Positions 1 through 7,473 of a stretch of 9,211 nucleotides of DNA are shown one piece after another. A program made the position numbers and the translations under genes. Within the stretch, counting starts at the first letter, position 1, and every line of letters starts with the position of its first letter. Below the pieces are notes generated by a model that had not been told where the DNA came from, searched no databases, and worked only from the letters and a program-made list of their open reading frames with translations. Source of the DNA: CAYTZA01 sp964442365 (lineage in GTDB: Bacteria > Patescibacteriota > Minisyncoccia > Phycocordibacterales > DAORIS01); the NCBI GenBank assembly GCA_964442365.1, contig CAYTZA010000028.1:1-9211 (forward strand), in the 5' to 3' direction.

Positions 1-671
1 ACGGAAAGGACTGGGTGAAAGCCCAGGTCCTGACCCTCGCCGACAGCCTCGAAGGAACTGGAGTCTACCTCAAGGTGAATTCCGCTCTGCGAGTCTGTGG
101 CTACGACCTGATCAGCGAGATTCAATCGCGAGGTTTGCGGGTCTTCGCTGATCTCAAGCTCATAGACATCGGAGAGACACTGTCCACGGACGGCGTTCTC
201 ATCCGCGAAGCGAAGCCGGAACTGCTCACAACGATGTGTGTCGCTGGCCTCACCGCCATGCAAGCTTTGAAAGCCGAATTGCCGGACACGGAAGTGCTCG
301 GCGTTACGGTTCTCACGAGCCTCAAGGATACCGACACGCAAGCGATGTTCACTTGCTCGACCGAGGAAGCTGTTATACGGTTCGCCCAGGTTGCAGTAGA
401 CGCCAAGATCGACGGACTCATCTCGTCTCCCAGAGAGGCGGAAGTGCTCCGCGCGAAGTTCGGCATCGTTCTGTCACTCAACACTCCGGCTATCCGGCCG
501 ACGTGGGCAATCGTTCCTGGTGATGATCAGAATCCCGATCGCATCATGACTCCCGCAAAGGCCATCAAAGCCGGCGCAGATCGTATCGTGGTTGGACGTC
601 CGATCGTGAATGCCAAAAAGCCCTACGACGCGGTTATGCGGACCATCGAGGAAATCGCTTCGGTTATGTAA
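1..671 (+). CDS. pyrF: Orotidine 5'-phosphate decarboxylase, 5'-truncated by window edge
   Basis: The enzyme decarboxylates OMP to UMP, the last step of de novo pyrimidine synthesis, in the cytoplasm. The frame is open to the left edge (GKDW precedes the GTG at 15), so the true start is probably a few codons outside the window and GTG 15 is unlikely to be the start. Numbering from GTG 15, the family's catalytic DxKxxD motif is present as D46-L-K48-L-I-D51, in the context FADLKLIDIGET. The C-terminal phosphate-binding part is also intact: TPAIRP near 158-162, DDQNPDRIMTP near 170-180, and VVGRPI near 192-197. About 220 visible residues fit a family of roughly 230-240. The gene is strikingly G+C-rich (hand counts 62% in 1-60 and 60% in 181-240) with many C/G-ending codons, unlike all downstream genes. 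A terminator follows 31 bases after the TAA stop. Family assignment is secure; the origin of the composition is not. Confidence 0.93.
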   Translation, partial: GKDWVKAQVLTLADSLEGTGVYLKVNSALRVCGYDLISEIQSRGLRVFADLKLIDIGETLSTDGVLIREAKPELLTTMCVAGLTAMQALKAELPDTEVLGVTVLTSLKDTDTQAMFTCSTEEAVIRFAQVAVDAKIDGLISSPREAEVLRAKFGIVLSLNTPAIRPTWAIVPGDDQNPDRIMTPAKAIKAGADRIVVGRPIVNAKKPYDAVMRTIEEIASVM

Positions 672-702
672 CGACCAACGCGACAAGTTTTAAGTAAACA
701 AT

Positions 703-736
703 AGCCCCGTATCTAATCAATACGTGGGCTTTTTTA
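703..736 (+). terminator. Intrinsic terminator of pyrF
   Basis: AGCCCCGTAT (703-712) pairs with ATACGTGGGCT (720-730) around a seven-base loop, with one unpaired T at 725 in the 3' arm, and is followed by a T run (730-735). The convergent terpene-synthase-like gene has its TAA stop inside this T run (734-736), so the two genes share the site. Read on the minus strand the same hairpin is followed only by a mixed ATTGTTTACTT, so it should terminate less well in that direction. Confidence 0.85.
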
Positions 737-2365
737 TACACCAGCAAAAAATGCTTCAGTAAAAACATGATCTTCATGTGCAATTGTTTTACGTAATTGA
801 TTAGTTATGTGTTTGAAATACGTAATATCACAAAAATACATGAGTTCTGAGAGACAGTTTTCGGCTTTTGAAATATGATCTTGAAGTACAGATATTGCTG
901 TTTTAGTTGCATCTTCTTCTGACAAATTATTTTGTATGTATTGTGTTACACTCGTCAATCTCTCTGCTTTTTGATCTTCATCTATATCGTGTAGATCGTC
1001 ACATATTTGTCGAGTAGCAAGAATATGTGTGAAGAAGTTTTGTATGGTACAGGATTCTTCGGTGTAGGGGTGGTATCCTGCAAGTGTTAGTAGTAATACT
1101 GGAGTTATGATATGTCCGTATGAAGCATTTTCCGGATTTTTTGGATTAGGTTTAGAGAGTGTTTTATCAGTTATATCAAGATAATCATGCATATGTATTC
1201 TGTGTGTGTGAGGGAAGGATATTGAGAAAAGTTCAGTCATGCGTCTATGTGCTGATATAGCAATAGGTAAAAGTGAGACGGTAGATTCTTTGTCGGTTAT
1301 GTCGTCATATATATCATATGCAATCCAGCCGTATATAGTAGCTAAGGATATATTTCGCAGTGTCTGATCGGGTATGTATTCTCGATACGAGAGAGATTGA
1401 TAGATATGATATGTCATGAGAGAGATTCGTCCGTACTGATCAGATGTTCTTATTGTAGATATCCTCTCTTTTAGATATGGAAGAAGTATTTCTGGGCATG
1501 ATTCTGTAAGTATCTGTGTAACTTCTGTATATAAACTATTTTGTAGACTATTTAAGTTATGTGTTTCAGTAAGAGAAATAATTTCTTGTGTAATTGCCTG
1601 TTCAAGAATATTAGAACTCACTGTTGTTTCTGTGTCTATATGAGCACTTTCTTTATAGAGTATTTCAGGGATATGATTTTTGGTGAGAGGGTATTGATTT
1701 GTGTCCAATATGTCCATGCCATGCAGATGTGTATATGCTGCTCGTAAAAATACAGAAATATTATCGTGATTATTTCGTATTTCTGTGTCGACAATCTGAT
1801 GAAGGATATCCAAGTTTTTTCCACTATAGCTACGAGCAAGAAAATATAGTATTAGATTTGTATTGGTATAAAATTCTGATTCAAAACTTTGTGATTCTAT
1901 AATTTCATCTAGATATTCTTGTAGACCAGAGGGTATTGGTATCTGACATATATGAAGTAGGAAAGCGATATTAGCATTGACTCCAATATCTATATTGTTC
2001 CAATCGGCACGATCTTCTGTCGGTACGATCCATGTATAGTAAGGTCCACCAACAGTAACTTCTTGAGAAATTAAGAGACTGACTATATTAGCCATAATTT
2101 CTGGAGTAAGTAACTCCGGCTTGTGTATAGCAATAGCTGTAAGAGCCGTGCAAGTATCGTCCATATCGTCGGGTAGGCGATATGTCGATCTGTACGGAGT
2201 TTTCCAGTAATTCCACGTCCAGTATTCGCTTTTTTCTGTTAGTAAAAAATCTAAAGCTTTTGATGTCTGTGCCGTACGTCTTTTGTCGGCACATAATATG
2301 AGTGAGGTTATGAAGGTAGTACGCGCATCAAAAGAGCCGTCTTTTTCATGAGTAAGATAGTGCAT
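734..2365 (-). CDS. Putative two-domain terpene synthase / prenyl-diphosphate-processing enzyme
   Basis: The protein has 543 residues, no signal peptide and no clear membrane segment. The N-terminal half (about 1-215) resembles the alpha/alpha-toroid of squalene-hopene and other class II terpene cyclases: a QW-like start (THEKDGSF, 5-12), aromatic WTWNYW (49-54), then LPDDMDDTCTAL with a DxDDT motif (D67, D69, D70, T71), the general-acid signature of class II cyclases. A further motif NNIDIGVNANIAFLL lies at 123-137. The C-terminal half (about 290-543) looks like an all-helical class I isoprenoid fold: IAYDIYDDITD with DDxxD at 354-358, and QICDDLHDIDED with D456, D457 and D460 as a second metal-binding motif. 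It therefore resembles a bifunctional beta-alpha synthase, without an obvious gamma domain. ATG 2365 starts 11 bases after the kinase stop, without a Shine-Dalgarno sequence, so co-transcription is likely. Substrate and product are unknown. The motifs are seen; the function is inferred. A catalytically altered toroid is possible. Confidence 0.62.
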   Translation of the reverse strand: MHYLTHEKDGSFDARTTFITSLILCADKRRTAQTSKALDFLLTEKSEYWTWNYWKTPYRSTYRLPDDMDDTCTALTAIAIHKPELLTPEIMANIVSLLISQEVTVGGPYYTWIVPTEDRADWNNIDIGVNANIAFLLHICQIPIPSGLQEYLDEIIESQSFESEFYTNTNLILYFLARSYSGKNLDILHQIVDTEIRNNHDNISVFLRAAYTHLHGMDILDTNQYPLTKNHIPEILYKESAHIDTETTVSSNILEQAITQEIISLTETHNLNSLQNSLYTEVTQILTESCPEILLPYLKERISTIRTSDQYGRISLMTYHIYQSLSYREYIPDQTLRNISLATIYGWIAYDIYDDITDKESTVSLLPIAISAHRRMTELFSISFPHTHRIHMHDYLDITDKTLSKPNPKNPENASYGHIITPVLLLTLAGYHPYTEESCTIQNFFTHILATRQICDDLHDIDEDQKAERLTSVTQYIQNNLSEEDATKTAISVLQDHISKAENCLSELMYFCDITYFKHITNQLRKTIAHEDHVFTEAFFAGV

Positions 2366-2376
2366 GTGATTATTTG

Positions 2377-3894
2377 TTATTTAACTGGTAAAGTAATCGT
2401 AAATGTAGTTTTTCCTGGAATACTCTCTACAAAGATTGTTCCTGAGAATTCTTTTTCAACAAGATTTTTGGTCTGAGATAGACCGATACCGGTTCCTTTT
2501 TCGCGTGTCTTAGTAGTAAAGAGAGGATTAAATATTTTCTCTTTAATATGTTCTGGTATACCTGCGCCTGTATCAGTGACGGATATCCGTACAGCACGTT
2601 CTTCACGAATACAATTGATTGTAACAGTGTGTGATTTATAGTTTTGTGTGAGAGGTGATTCTTCGCAAGCGTCTATGGCATTGGCGACAAGGTTTAAAAT
2701 AATTTGGTGAAACTTGAGAGGGTTTCCAAGAAACAATATATTTTTATCTCCTTCTACGTGTAATTCGGTATATGCTGCTTGAGCCTTGTAGCGCAATAGA
2801 TCGCAGACATCGGTGATTTCTCCAAAGACTAGAAATCGAGTATGTTCATCAGTTTGAGTTACAATCTTTCTTACTGCTGATACGAGTTGTCCAAGTCTGT
2901 TAGAAGCTTTTGATATACGTTCTACATCGTCGCTTATATGATATATGCGTCCTTCCGACTCTTTGAGTTTGTGTATAGAAGTATTTAGAGCTGTTAATGG
3001 ACTTGAAAGGTCATGAAATATACCTGCTGATAATCTTCCAAATTCTGAAAAGCGATAGAGTTCAGAAATTTTCTCTGCTTGCATGCGTTGTACTTCTGCT
3101 GTGCGCTCTTGGACTTTTATTTCTAAGTTATCACGTTCGATTTTTAGGGAAGCTTCGGATATACGAGCGCGTTGTAGGGATAAAGATATTTCTCTTTTAC
3201 CAAGCCAAGCAATAGCGATGATAATGACAAACATAATAACAAAATCATATACATCACCGTTAAATACTTGAGAGCGCCAACTTCTATCAACGGCTATAAT
3301 ACCTAGAAATTCTAAATGCCATACGAGAGCGATAACTATACAAGTGAGGCTAGAAAGGAGGATTGCTTTTCTTGTTTGCTCAAGAGTAAAAATAATCAAG
3401 ATCGCGATTACGTATGCAAGCAGTGTCATTTGCATGTCTATACCCCAAACAATACCTCCGTATGTTGCTCCAGAAACAAAGAGAAATATAATCCCATAAG
3501 AAACAGTGTCTACAAAATTCTTTTTTAAGAGGATGAGAAGGATTGTACAGAAACAAGCGATTAGGAAAAAGGGTAGTGGATGAACGCCGTTGTATACTCC
3601 TTTTAGATTGTAGAAATTGTGTACTACAGTTGCTGTCATGATCCATATGAGAACAGTAGAGATAGTTACGATTATTGTCAGTGCATGTTTCTTTCTTGCA
3701 ATATCTTCTTCGTGATTTTTTGAGTATCTTTTTCGAGACCACGCCCAAGACGCCACTTTTGTAAGTGGGCGTATGAGCGATGACAAAACAAATGTATAAC
3801 GCCCCGTAGACTCGTGACTATCCGTTCCAAGGTAAGAACTCTTGGTTTCGACTCTTTGATGAGACTGGTGGTTTTGTTCTGGATTCTGCATCAT
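2377..3894 (-). CDS. Membrane-bound sensor histidine kinase
   Basis: This 505-residue two-component kinase has a long hydrophilic N-terminus (1-70) and then about six hydrophobic helices (roughly 72-92, 106-124, 127-148, 154-171, 176-197, 214-231) with only short loops, so it has no sizeable extracellular sensor and may sense the membrane itself. A coiled-coil linker (about 240-280) leads to the dimerisation/phosphotransfer domain with H294 in FHDLSSPLTAL. The ATPase domain has the N box (NLVANAIDAC, N401 and N405), G1 (DTGAGIP, 441-447), the F/FTTK region (455-462) and G2 (GTGIGLS, 467-473). The position often T/N four residues after the histidine is S298. The box style resembles NtrB-like kinases, although its neighbour regulator is OmpR-like. 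It starts with ATG-ATG and no Shine-Dalgarno sequence. It lies between the regulator (144-base gap) and the terpene-synthase-like gene (11-base gap), so it very probably partners that regulator. Confidence 0.93.
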   Translation of the reverse strand: MMQNPEQNHQSHQRVETKSSYLGTDSHESTGRYTFVLSSLIRPLTKVASWAWSRKRYSKNHEEDIARKKHALTIIVTISTVLIWIMTATVVHNFYNLKGVYNGVHPLPFFLIACFCTILLILLKKNFVDTVSYGIIFLFVSGATYGGIVWGIDMQMTLLAYVIAILIIFTLEQTRKAILLSSLTCIVIALVWHLEFLGIIAVDRSWRSQVFNGDVYDFVIMFVIIIAIAWLGKREISLSLQRARISEASLKIERDNLEIKVQERTAEVQRMQAEKISELYRFSEFGRLSAGIFHDLSSPLTALNTSIHKLKESEGRIYHISDDVERISKASNRLGQLVSAVRKIVTQTDEHTRFLVFGEITDVCDLLRYKAQAAYTELHVEGDKNILFLGNPLKFHQIILNLVANAIDACEESPLTQNYKSHTVTINCIREERAVRISVTDTGAGIPEHIKEKIFNPLFTTKTREKGTGIGLSQTKNLVEKEFSGTIFVESIPGKTTFTITLPVK

Positions 3895-4038
3895 TGAGGA
3901 TTCGAGAAATAATAGTGTTCATGTGTATGTAGATTGATTAATAAACGTATTCGACCAATGTTATCTTTTTGATAACAAGACTACTATATACAATGACCAA
4001 TCAAATATAGTGTAAACAGAAATAAAGATTTGTTCAAC
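3895..4038 (-). other. Regulator-kinase spacer with hairpin and GACCAAT direct repeat
   Basis: The 144-base gap between the regulator stop and the kinase start holds no gene. TGTTATC (3959-3965) and GATAACA (3971-3977) form a perfect 7-bp stem with a five-base loop. No T run follows on the minus strand, so it is not a normal terminator for the operon. GACCAAT occurs at 3953-3959 and again at 3995-4001, 42 bases apart, with the first copy touching the hairpin. On the minus strand a TATTAT box lies 14 bases before the kinase ATG, a possible internal promoter giving a very short leader. The hairpin is certain as sequence; its role (attenuation, mRNA processing or an operator) is unknown. Confidence 0.45.
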
Positions 4039-4719
4039 TTACGATATATCTGTATCTATGACATAACCACGGCCAGGAATATTGTGTATGAGCTTGTTTT
4101 TCCTGTTGTTTTCTTTTAGTTTTTTACGAAGCGTAAGTATATGAGCCTCAATAGTATTTGAAAAAGGATCAGCATCGGCATGCCAGACGTGTTCCATAAT
4201 CATAGAACGTGAAAGTACTCTTCCGCGATTACGCATGAGATAGTGAAGAAGAGAGAATTCTTTTTTAGTAAGATAGACATCTTTGTACTCGCAATATACA
4301 CGTTGTTTATCTATATCAAGTGTAATATTGTCTATCGAAAGCACAGTTGGTTCTATTTCTCTCGGTCTACGCATAAGTGCTTTGATGCGTGCGCGTAGTT
4401 CGTCGTATGAAAAAGGTTTTGCGAGATAATCATCCGCTCCATTATCAAGATTTGCAACTTTAGATGGTATGGTGTCTTGCATAGAAAGCATAAGAATAGG
4501 GGTATGTTTTTCTGCACTACGTATTTCTTGGCAGACCCGCGTTCCTGTTTTCTTCGGCATCATATTGTCGAGTATAATCAAAGCGTATTCGTTGGTGCGA
4601 GCGAGAAATGATCCTTTCTCACCATCGTGTGCAACATCAACTGCATAGCCCTCTGTTTCGAGAGTGGATTGCAAACTTTCACAAAGAAGTTCGTCGTCAT
4701 CGATTATAAGTATTCGCAT
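4039..4719 (-). CDS. OmpR/PhoB-family response regulator
   Basis: This 226-residue protein has the usual length for the family. The receiver domain (1-118) has the acidic pair D7/D8, phospho-acceptor D51 in IILDNMMPKKTG, S79 at the switch Ser/Thr position and K101 in the KPF motif. The C-terminal winged helix (about 124-222) carries LTKKEFSLLHYL (150-161), GRVLSRSMIMEHVW (166-179), the recognition helix SNTIEAHILTLRKKL (187-201) and the wing GRGYVI (216-221). It is expected to bind DNA as a dimer when phosphorylated by the kinase encoded next. It is the first gene of the minus-strand cluster and diverges from groES, so it may also regulate its own intergenic region. No Shine-Dalgarno sequence precedes ATG 4719. 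The family is certain; targets are not visible. Confidence 0.95.
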   Translation of the reverse strand: MRILIIDDDELLCESLQSTLETEGYAVDVAHDGEKGSFLARTNEYALIILDNMMPKKTGTRVCQEIRSAEKHTPILMLSMQDTIPSKVANLDNGADDYLAKPFSYDELRARIKALMRRPREIEPTVLSIDNITLDIDKQRVYCEYKDVYLTKKEFSLLHYLMRNRGRVLSRSMIMEHVWHADADPFSNTIEAHILTLRKKLKENNRKNKLIHNIPGRGYVIDTDIS

Positions 4720-4729
4720 GTATGTTTAA

Positions 4730-4735
4730 ATTATC
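4730..4735 (-). promoter_or_regulatory. Candidate -10 box of the regulator-kinase-terpene operon
   Basis: On the minus strand GATAAT is followed by exactly ten bases and then the regulator ATG (4719). This would place transcription start about three bases before the ATG, giving a nearly leaderless mRNA. No good -35 box is visible 16-18 bases upstream. The wider intergenic region 4720-4926 is very AT-rich and also holds the groES promoter. Confidence 0.4.
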
Positions 4736-4854
4736 TGTTAGTATTGTAAGTCTAGGGTAATTTGAAATTTCTTTCTATTCACAAGTGCTCTTTTTTCTTT
4801 ATCAAAACTTTATCTGTCTTTTTATATGGATAAAATGGGGCATAAAAAAGAGTA

Positions 4855-4860
4855 TATAAT
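4855..4860 (+). promoter_or_regulatory. Candidate distal -10 box upstream of groES
   Basis: A perfect TATAAT lies 66 bases before the groES ATG and would give a leader of about 60 bases. It sits in an imperfect inverted repeat (TATATAAT, four bases, then ATTTATATA, about 4853-4873). No convincing -35 box is seen. It is an alternative or additional start to the proximal box at 4911. No CIRCE inverted repeat, the usual HrcA operator of groESL, is present in 4720-4926. Confidence 0.35.
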
Positions 4861-4910
4861 TACAATTTATATATTACCTAAAGTCAAGTAGATATAGAAC
4901 TTCAGTGATG

Positions 4911-4916
4911 TATAAT
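4911..4916 (+). promoter_or_regulatory. Candidate proximal -10 box of groES
   Basis: A perfect TATAAT is followed by ten bases and the groES ATG at 4927, so the transcript would begin about three bases before the start codon. A weak -35 match TAGATA (4889-4894) lies 16 bases upstream. The same box-ten bases-ATG geometry is seen for the divergent regulator gene. Confidence 0.5.
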
Positions 4917-4926
4917 CTATCCCACT

Positions 4927-5235
4927 ATGAAAGATAAAAAAATAAATATACAACCTCTTGGAGATCGTATATTAGTAAAAGAAACAATCTCTGAAGAGAA
5001 AATCACAAAAACAGCTTCGGGTATTATCCTTCCTGATAGTACAAATAAAAATAAAGGCTCAAAACAGGGAAAAGTTATTGCTGTGGGTAGTGGAAAATAT
5101 ATCGATGGTAAACGTATTGCTCTTGAGGTTAAAGTAGGAGATACGGTTCTATTTCAATGGGGCGACGAAGTAACAGTTGATGGTGAAGAATATGTTCTTA
5201 TCTCAGAAAGTTCTTTATTAGCAATAATCAAATAA
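4927..5235 (+). CDS. groES: Co-chaperonin GroES (Hsp10)
   Basis: GroES forms the heptameric lid that closes the GroEL folding chamber in the cytoplasm. At 102 residues it is of normal length (about 95-100 in most bacteria). The typical opening IQPLGDRILVKE is at 8-19, the mobile loop that contacts GroEL is at about 20-40 (TASGIILPDS at 29-38), and KQGKVIAVGSGKY (46-58) and VGDTVLFQWGDEV (70-82) follow the family pattern, ending in the beta-strand YVLISESSLLAII. The start is ATG 4927, without a Shine-Dalgarno sequence and 10 bases after a TATAAT. groEL follows after five bases, so the pair is one operon. Confidence 0.97.
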   Translation: MKDKKINIQPLGDRILVKETISEEKITKTASGIILPDSTNKNKGSKQGKVIAVGSGKYIDGKRIALEVKVGDTVLFQWGDEVTVDGEEYVLISESSLLAIIK

Positions 5236-5240
5236 TATCT

Positions 5241-6878
5241 ATGGCAAAACAGATTATTTTCAATGAAGATGCACGAAAGGCCCTCCGCCGAGGAGTAGAT
5301 AAAGTTGCTGATACTGTAAAAATTACGATTGGCCCACGTGGCAGAAACGTAGTGCTTGATAGGGGATATGGAAGTCCGATGGTTACAAATGACGGTGTTT
5401 CTATTGCAAAAGATATTGTACTTAAAGATAAGTTTGAAAACATGGGTGCTGAGATTATTAAAGAGGTTGCTACTAAGACCAACGATATGGCAGGAGACGG
5501 TACGACAACATCGGTAATACTTGCTCAAGCTCTTATTGCAGAAGGTATGAAGCACACAACTATGGGTGTCAATGCTATGGGTATTAAGATGGGTATTGAA
5601 AAAGCATCTCATGATGTTGTATCTGCGCTTAAGAGTATTGCTAAGCCGATCAAAACAAAAGAAGAGATTAAACAGGTAGCTACTATTTCTGCTGAATCAG
5701 AAGAGCTTGGAAATATTATTGCCACAACAATAGAAAAAGTTGGAAAAGACGGCGTAGTGACGGTTGAAGAGTCACAGTCTATCGGTATTGATTCTGAAGT
5801 AGTGAAGGGTTTGCAGTTTGATAAAGGGTATATTTCTCAGTATATGATTACCAATACTGAGCGTATGGAAGCTGAGTATAGTGATCCTGCTATTTTGATT
5901 ACAGATAAAAAGATTTCAAGTATTAAAGATGTTTTGCCACTTCTTGAAAAGTTGGCCCAAACAGGAAAAAAAGAATTGGTGATTATTGCTGAAGATGTTG
6001 ATGGAGAAGCACTAGCAACTTTTGTGGTAAATAGACTCCGTGGAGGATTCAATGTTCTCGCAATCAAGGCACCAGGTTTTGGCGATCGAAAGAAAGAGAT
6101 GTTGGAAGATATTGCTGTAACGGTGGGTGGACAAGTAATCTCTGAAGAAGTTGGACTTAAACTTGAAAGTGCAGAAATTACTATGCTCGGTCGTGCAAAT
6201 AAAGTAAAGTCTACAAAAGATAGTACAGTGATTGTTGGTGGAAAAGGAAAAAAAGCTGATATAGAAAAACGTATAACACAACTTCGAGCGCAACGCGAAT
6301 CACTTGATTCGAAGTTTGATATAGAAAAGATTGACGAACGTATAGCAAAACTTTCTGGAGGTGTTGCGGTTATCAAAGTTGGTGCGGCTACTGAGACAGA
6401 GATGAAATATTTGAAGTTGAAAGTAGAAGATGCGGTCAATGCTACTAAAGCAGCTATAGAGGAGGGTATTGTTGCTGGTGGGGGTGTTGCTCTTATCAAA
6501 GCGGCTGAGAAAGTAAAGATTACTAAATCAGAATCATTTGGACGTGAATTTGAAATTGGTTATCATATTGTACTCAAAGCTCTGGAGGCACCTCTTCGTC
6601 AAATTGCTATAAACGCTGGAAAAGATGACGGTTCGGTAATAGTTGAAAAAATAAAACATGCAAAAGGCAATGCTGGTTACAACGCTCTTTCTGATGAAAT
6701 GATTCCTGATATGCTTGTTGCGGGTATTATTGATCCTGTAAAAGTAACAAGAAGTGGTATACAAAACGCCGCTTCAGCTGCAGCTATATTACTTACTACA
6801 GAAGTGGCTATCGCAGAAGAGCTAAAAGAAGAGAAATCTTCCGGTGCTCCTATGGGTGGTATGGGAGACATGTATTAG
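5241..6878 (+). CDS. groEL: Chaperonin GroEL (Hsp60)
   Basis: GroEL is the tetradecameric ATP-driven folding chamber that works with GroES. At 545 residues it is full length. The equatorial domain carries VKITIGPRGRNVVLD (26-40), D51 in the NDGVS loop and the ATP/magnesium motif GDGTTT (85-90, D86). The apical domain spans about 190-375, with LQFDKGYISQYM at 191-202. The second equatorial part holds KLSGGVAVIKVGAATETEM (370-388), catalytic D397 in KVEDAVNATKAA and AGGGVALI (412-419). The C-terminus ends in a short GGM-type tail (GAPMGGMGDMY) lining the chamber floor. It starts five bases after the groES stop, has no Shine-Dalgarno sequence and ends with TAG. No terminator follows, so read-through into lemA is possible. 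Confidence 0.98.
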   Translation: MAKQIIFNEDARKALRRGVDKVADTVKITIGPRGRNVVLDRGYGSPMVTNDGVSIAKDIVLKDKFENMGAEIIKEVATKTNDMAGDGTTTSVILAQALIAEGMKHTTMGVNAMGIKMGIEKASHDVVSALKSIAKPIKTKEEIKQVATISAESEELGNIIATTIEKVGKDGVVTVEESQSIGIDSEVVKGLQFDKGYISQYMITNTERMEAEYSDPAILITDKKISSIKDVLPLLEKLAQTGKKELVIIAEDVDGEALATFVVNRLRGGFNVLAIKAPGFGDRKKEMLEDIAVTVGGQVISEEVGLKLESAEITMLGRANKVKSTKDSTVIVGGKGKKADIEKRITQLRAQRESLDSKFDIEKIDERIAKLSGGVAVIKVGAATETEMKYLKLKVEDAVNATKAAIEEGIVAGGGVALIKAAEKVKITKSESFGREFEIGYHIVLKALEAPLRQIAINAGKDDGSVIVEKIKHAKGNAGYNALSDEMIPDMLVAGIIDPVKVTRSGIQNAASAAAILLTTEVAIAEELKEEKSSGAPMGGMGDMY

Positions 6879-6881
6879 AAG

Positions 6882-6890
6882 TGGTATAAT
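6882..6890 (+). promoter_or_regulatory. Extended -10 promoter candidate for lemA-htpX
   Basis: TGGTATAAT begins four bases after the groEL stop and is a perfect extended -10 element (TGN plus TATAAT). A second overlapping TATAAT is at 6890-6895. Transcription would start near 6897, about 22 bases before the lemA ATG. No -35 match is needed for an extended -10 promoter and none is clear. This would let lemA-htpX be expressed apart from groESL. Confidence 0.55.
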
Positions 6891-6918
6891 ATAATCATAT
6901 AAATAATCGATACTATAT

Positions 6919-7473
6919 ATGACAGCTTTACTTATTGTTGGTGGAATTATTGTCTTAATCGCTCTCTGGGCTATGTTTGCGTATAATCGTTTTGTACGAT
7001 TGATTACACGTGCAAAAGAAGCGTGGTCTGACATAGAAGTACAGTTTAAACGTCGCTATGATTTGATTCCTAATCTTGTTAATACTGTTAAGGGATATGC
7101 AGAACATGAAAAGGGTACTTTCGAAAGTATTACACAGGCTCGTACTCAAGCTATGCAGGCTGGAAACATAGAAGATAAGGCTAAAGCAGAAAATATGCTC
7201 TCAAATACTTTGAAGTCTTTGTTTGCTGTAGCAGAAGCCTATCCAGATCTTAAAGCTAATCAGAACTTTTTAGAGTTGCAAAGAGAACTCTCAGATACAG
7301 AAAACAAGATCCAAGCATCTCGACGTTTTTACAACGGTAATGTAAGAGATCTAAATATTGGAGTTGATTCATTTCCTTCTAATTTGATTGCTAAGGTTTT
7401 TAATTTTGGCAAGATGGAATTTTTTGAACTTGAAGACAAAGCTCAAGCAGAACCAGTCAAAGTTTCGTTCTAA
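6919..7473 (+). CDS. lemA: LemA family membrane protein
   Basis: This 184-residue protein has an N-terminal membrane anchor (about 3-21) and a helical-bundle body. The LemA signature runs from YNRFVRLITRAKEAWSDIEV (22-41) through KRRYDLIPNLVNTVKGYAEHE (44-64), with the later conserved parts AVAEAYPDLKANQNFLELQREL (103-124) and ENKIQASRRFYNGNVRDLN (128-146). The family is widespread and its molecular function is poorly defined; it is often encoded beside HtpX-type proteases. Here its TAA overlaps the htpX ATG by one base (TAATG), which suggests translational coupling. It lies 40 bases downstream of groEL with its own candidate promoter. No Shine-Dalgarno sequence is present. Family assignment is secure; the role in the operon is inference. 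Confidence 0.94.
   Translation: MTALLIVGGIIVLIALWAMFAYNRFVRLITRAKEAWSDIEVQFKRRYDLIPNLVNTVKGYAEHEKGTFESITQARTQAMQAGNIEDKAKAENMLSNTLKSLFAVAEAYPDLKANQNFLELQRELSDTENKIQASRRFYNGNVRDLNIGVDSFPSNLIAKVFNFGKMEFFELEDKAQAEPVKVSF

Noticed and set aside
122..484. A 120-codon minus-strand frame opposite pyrF
   Set aside because: pyrF has clear catalytic motifs here; the opposite frame is a by-product of its G+C-rich codons.
3380..3748. A 122-codon minus-strand frame within the kinase gene
   Set aside because: It overlaps the kinase membrane region in another frame and gives a low-complexity translation with no family resemblance.
4782..4790. AAGTGCTCT as half of a CIRCE operator upstream of groES
   Set aside because: The partner half-site is absent and the match is partial.
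5837..6499. A 220-codon minus-strand frame inside groEL
   Set aside because: It is antisense to a fully conserved groEL and its composition is serine/isoleucine-rich, as expected of a mirror frame.
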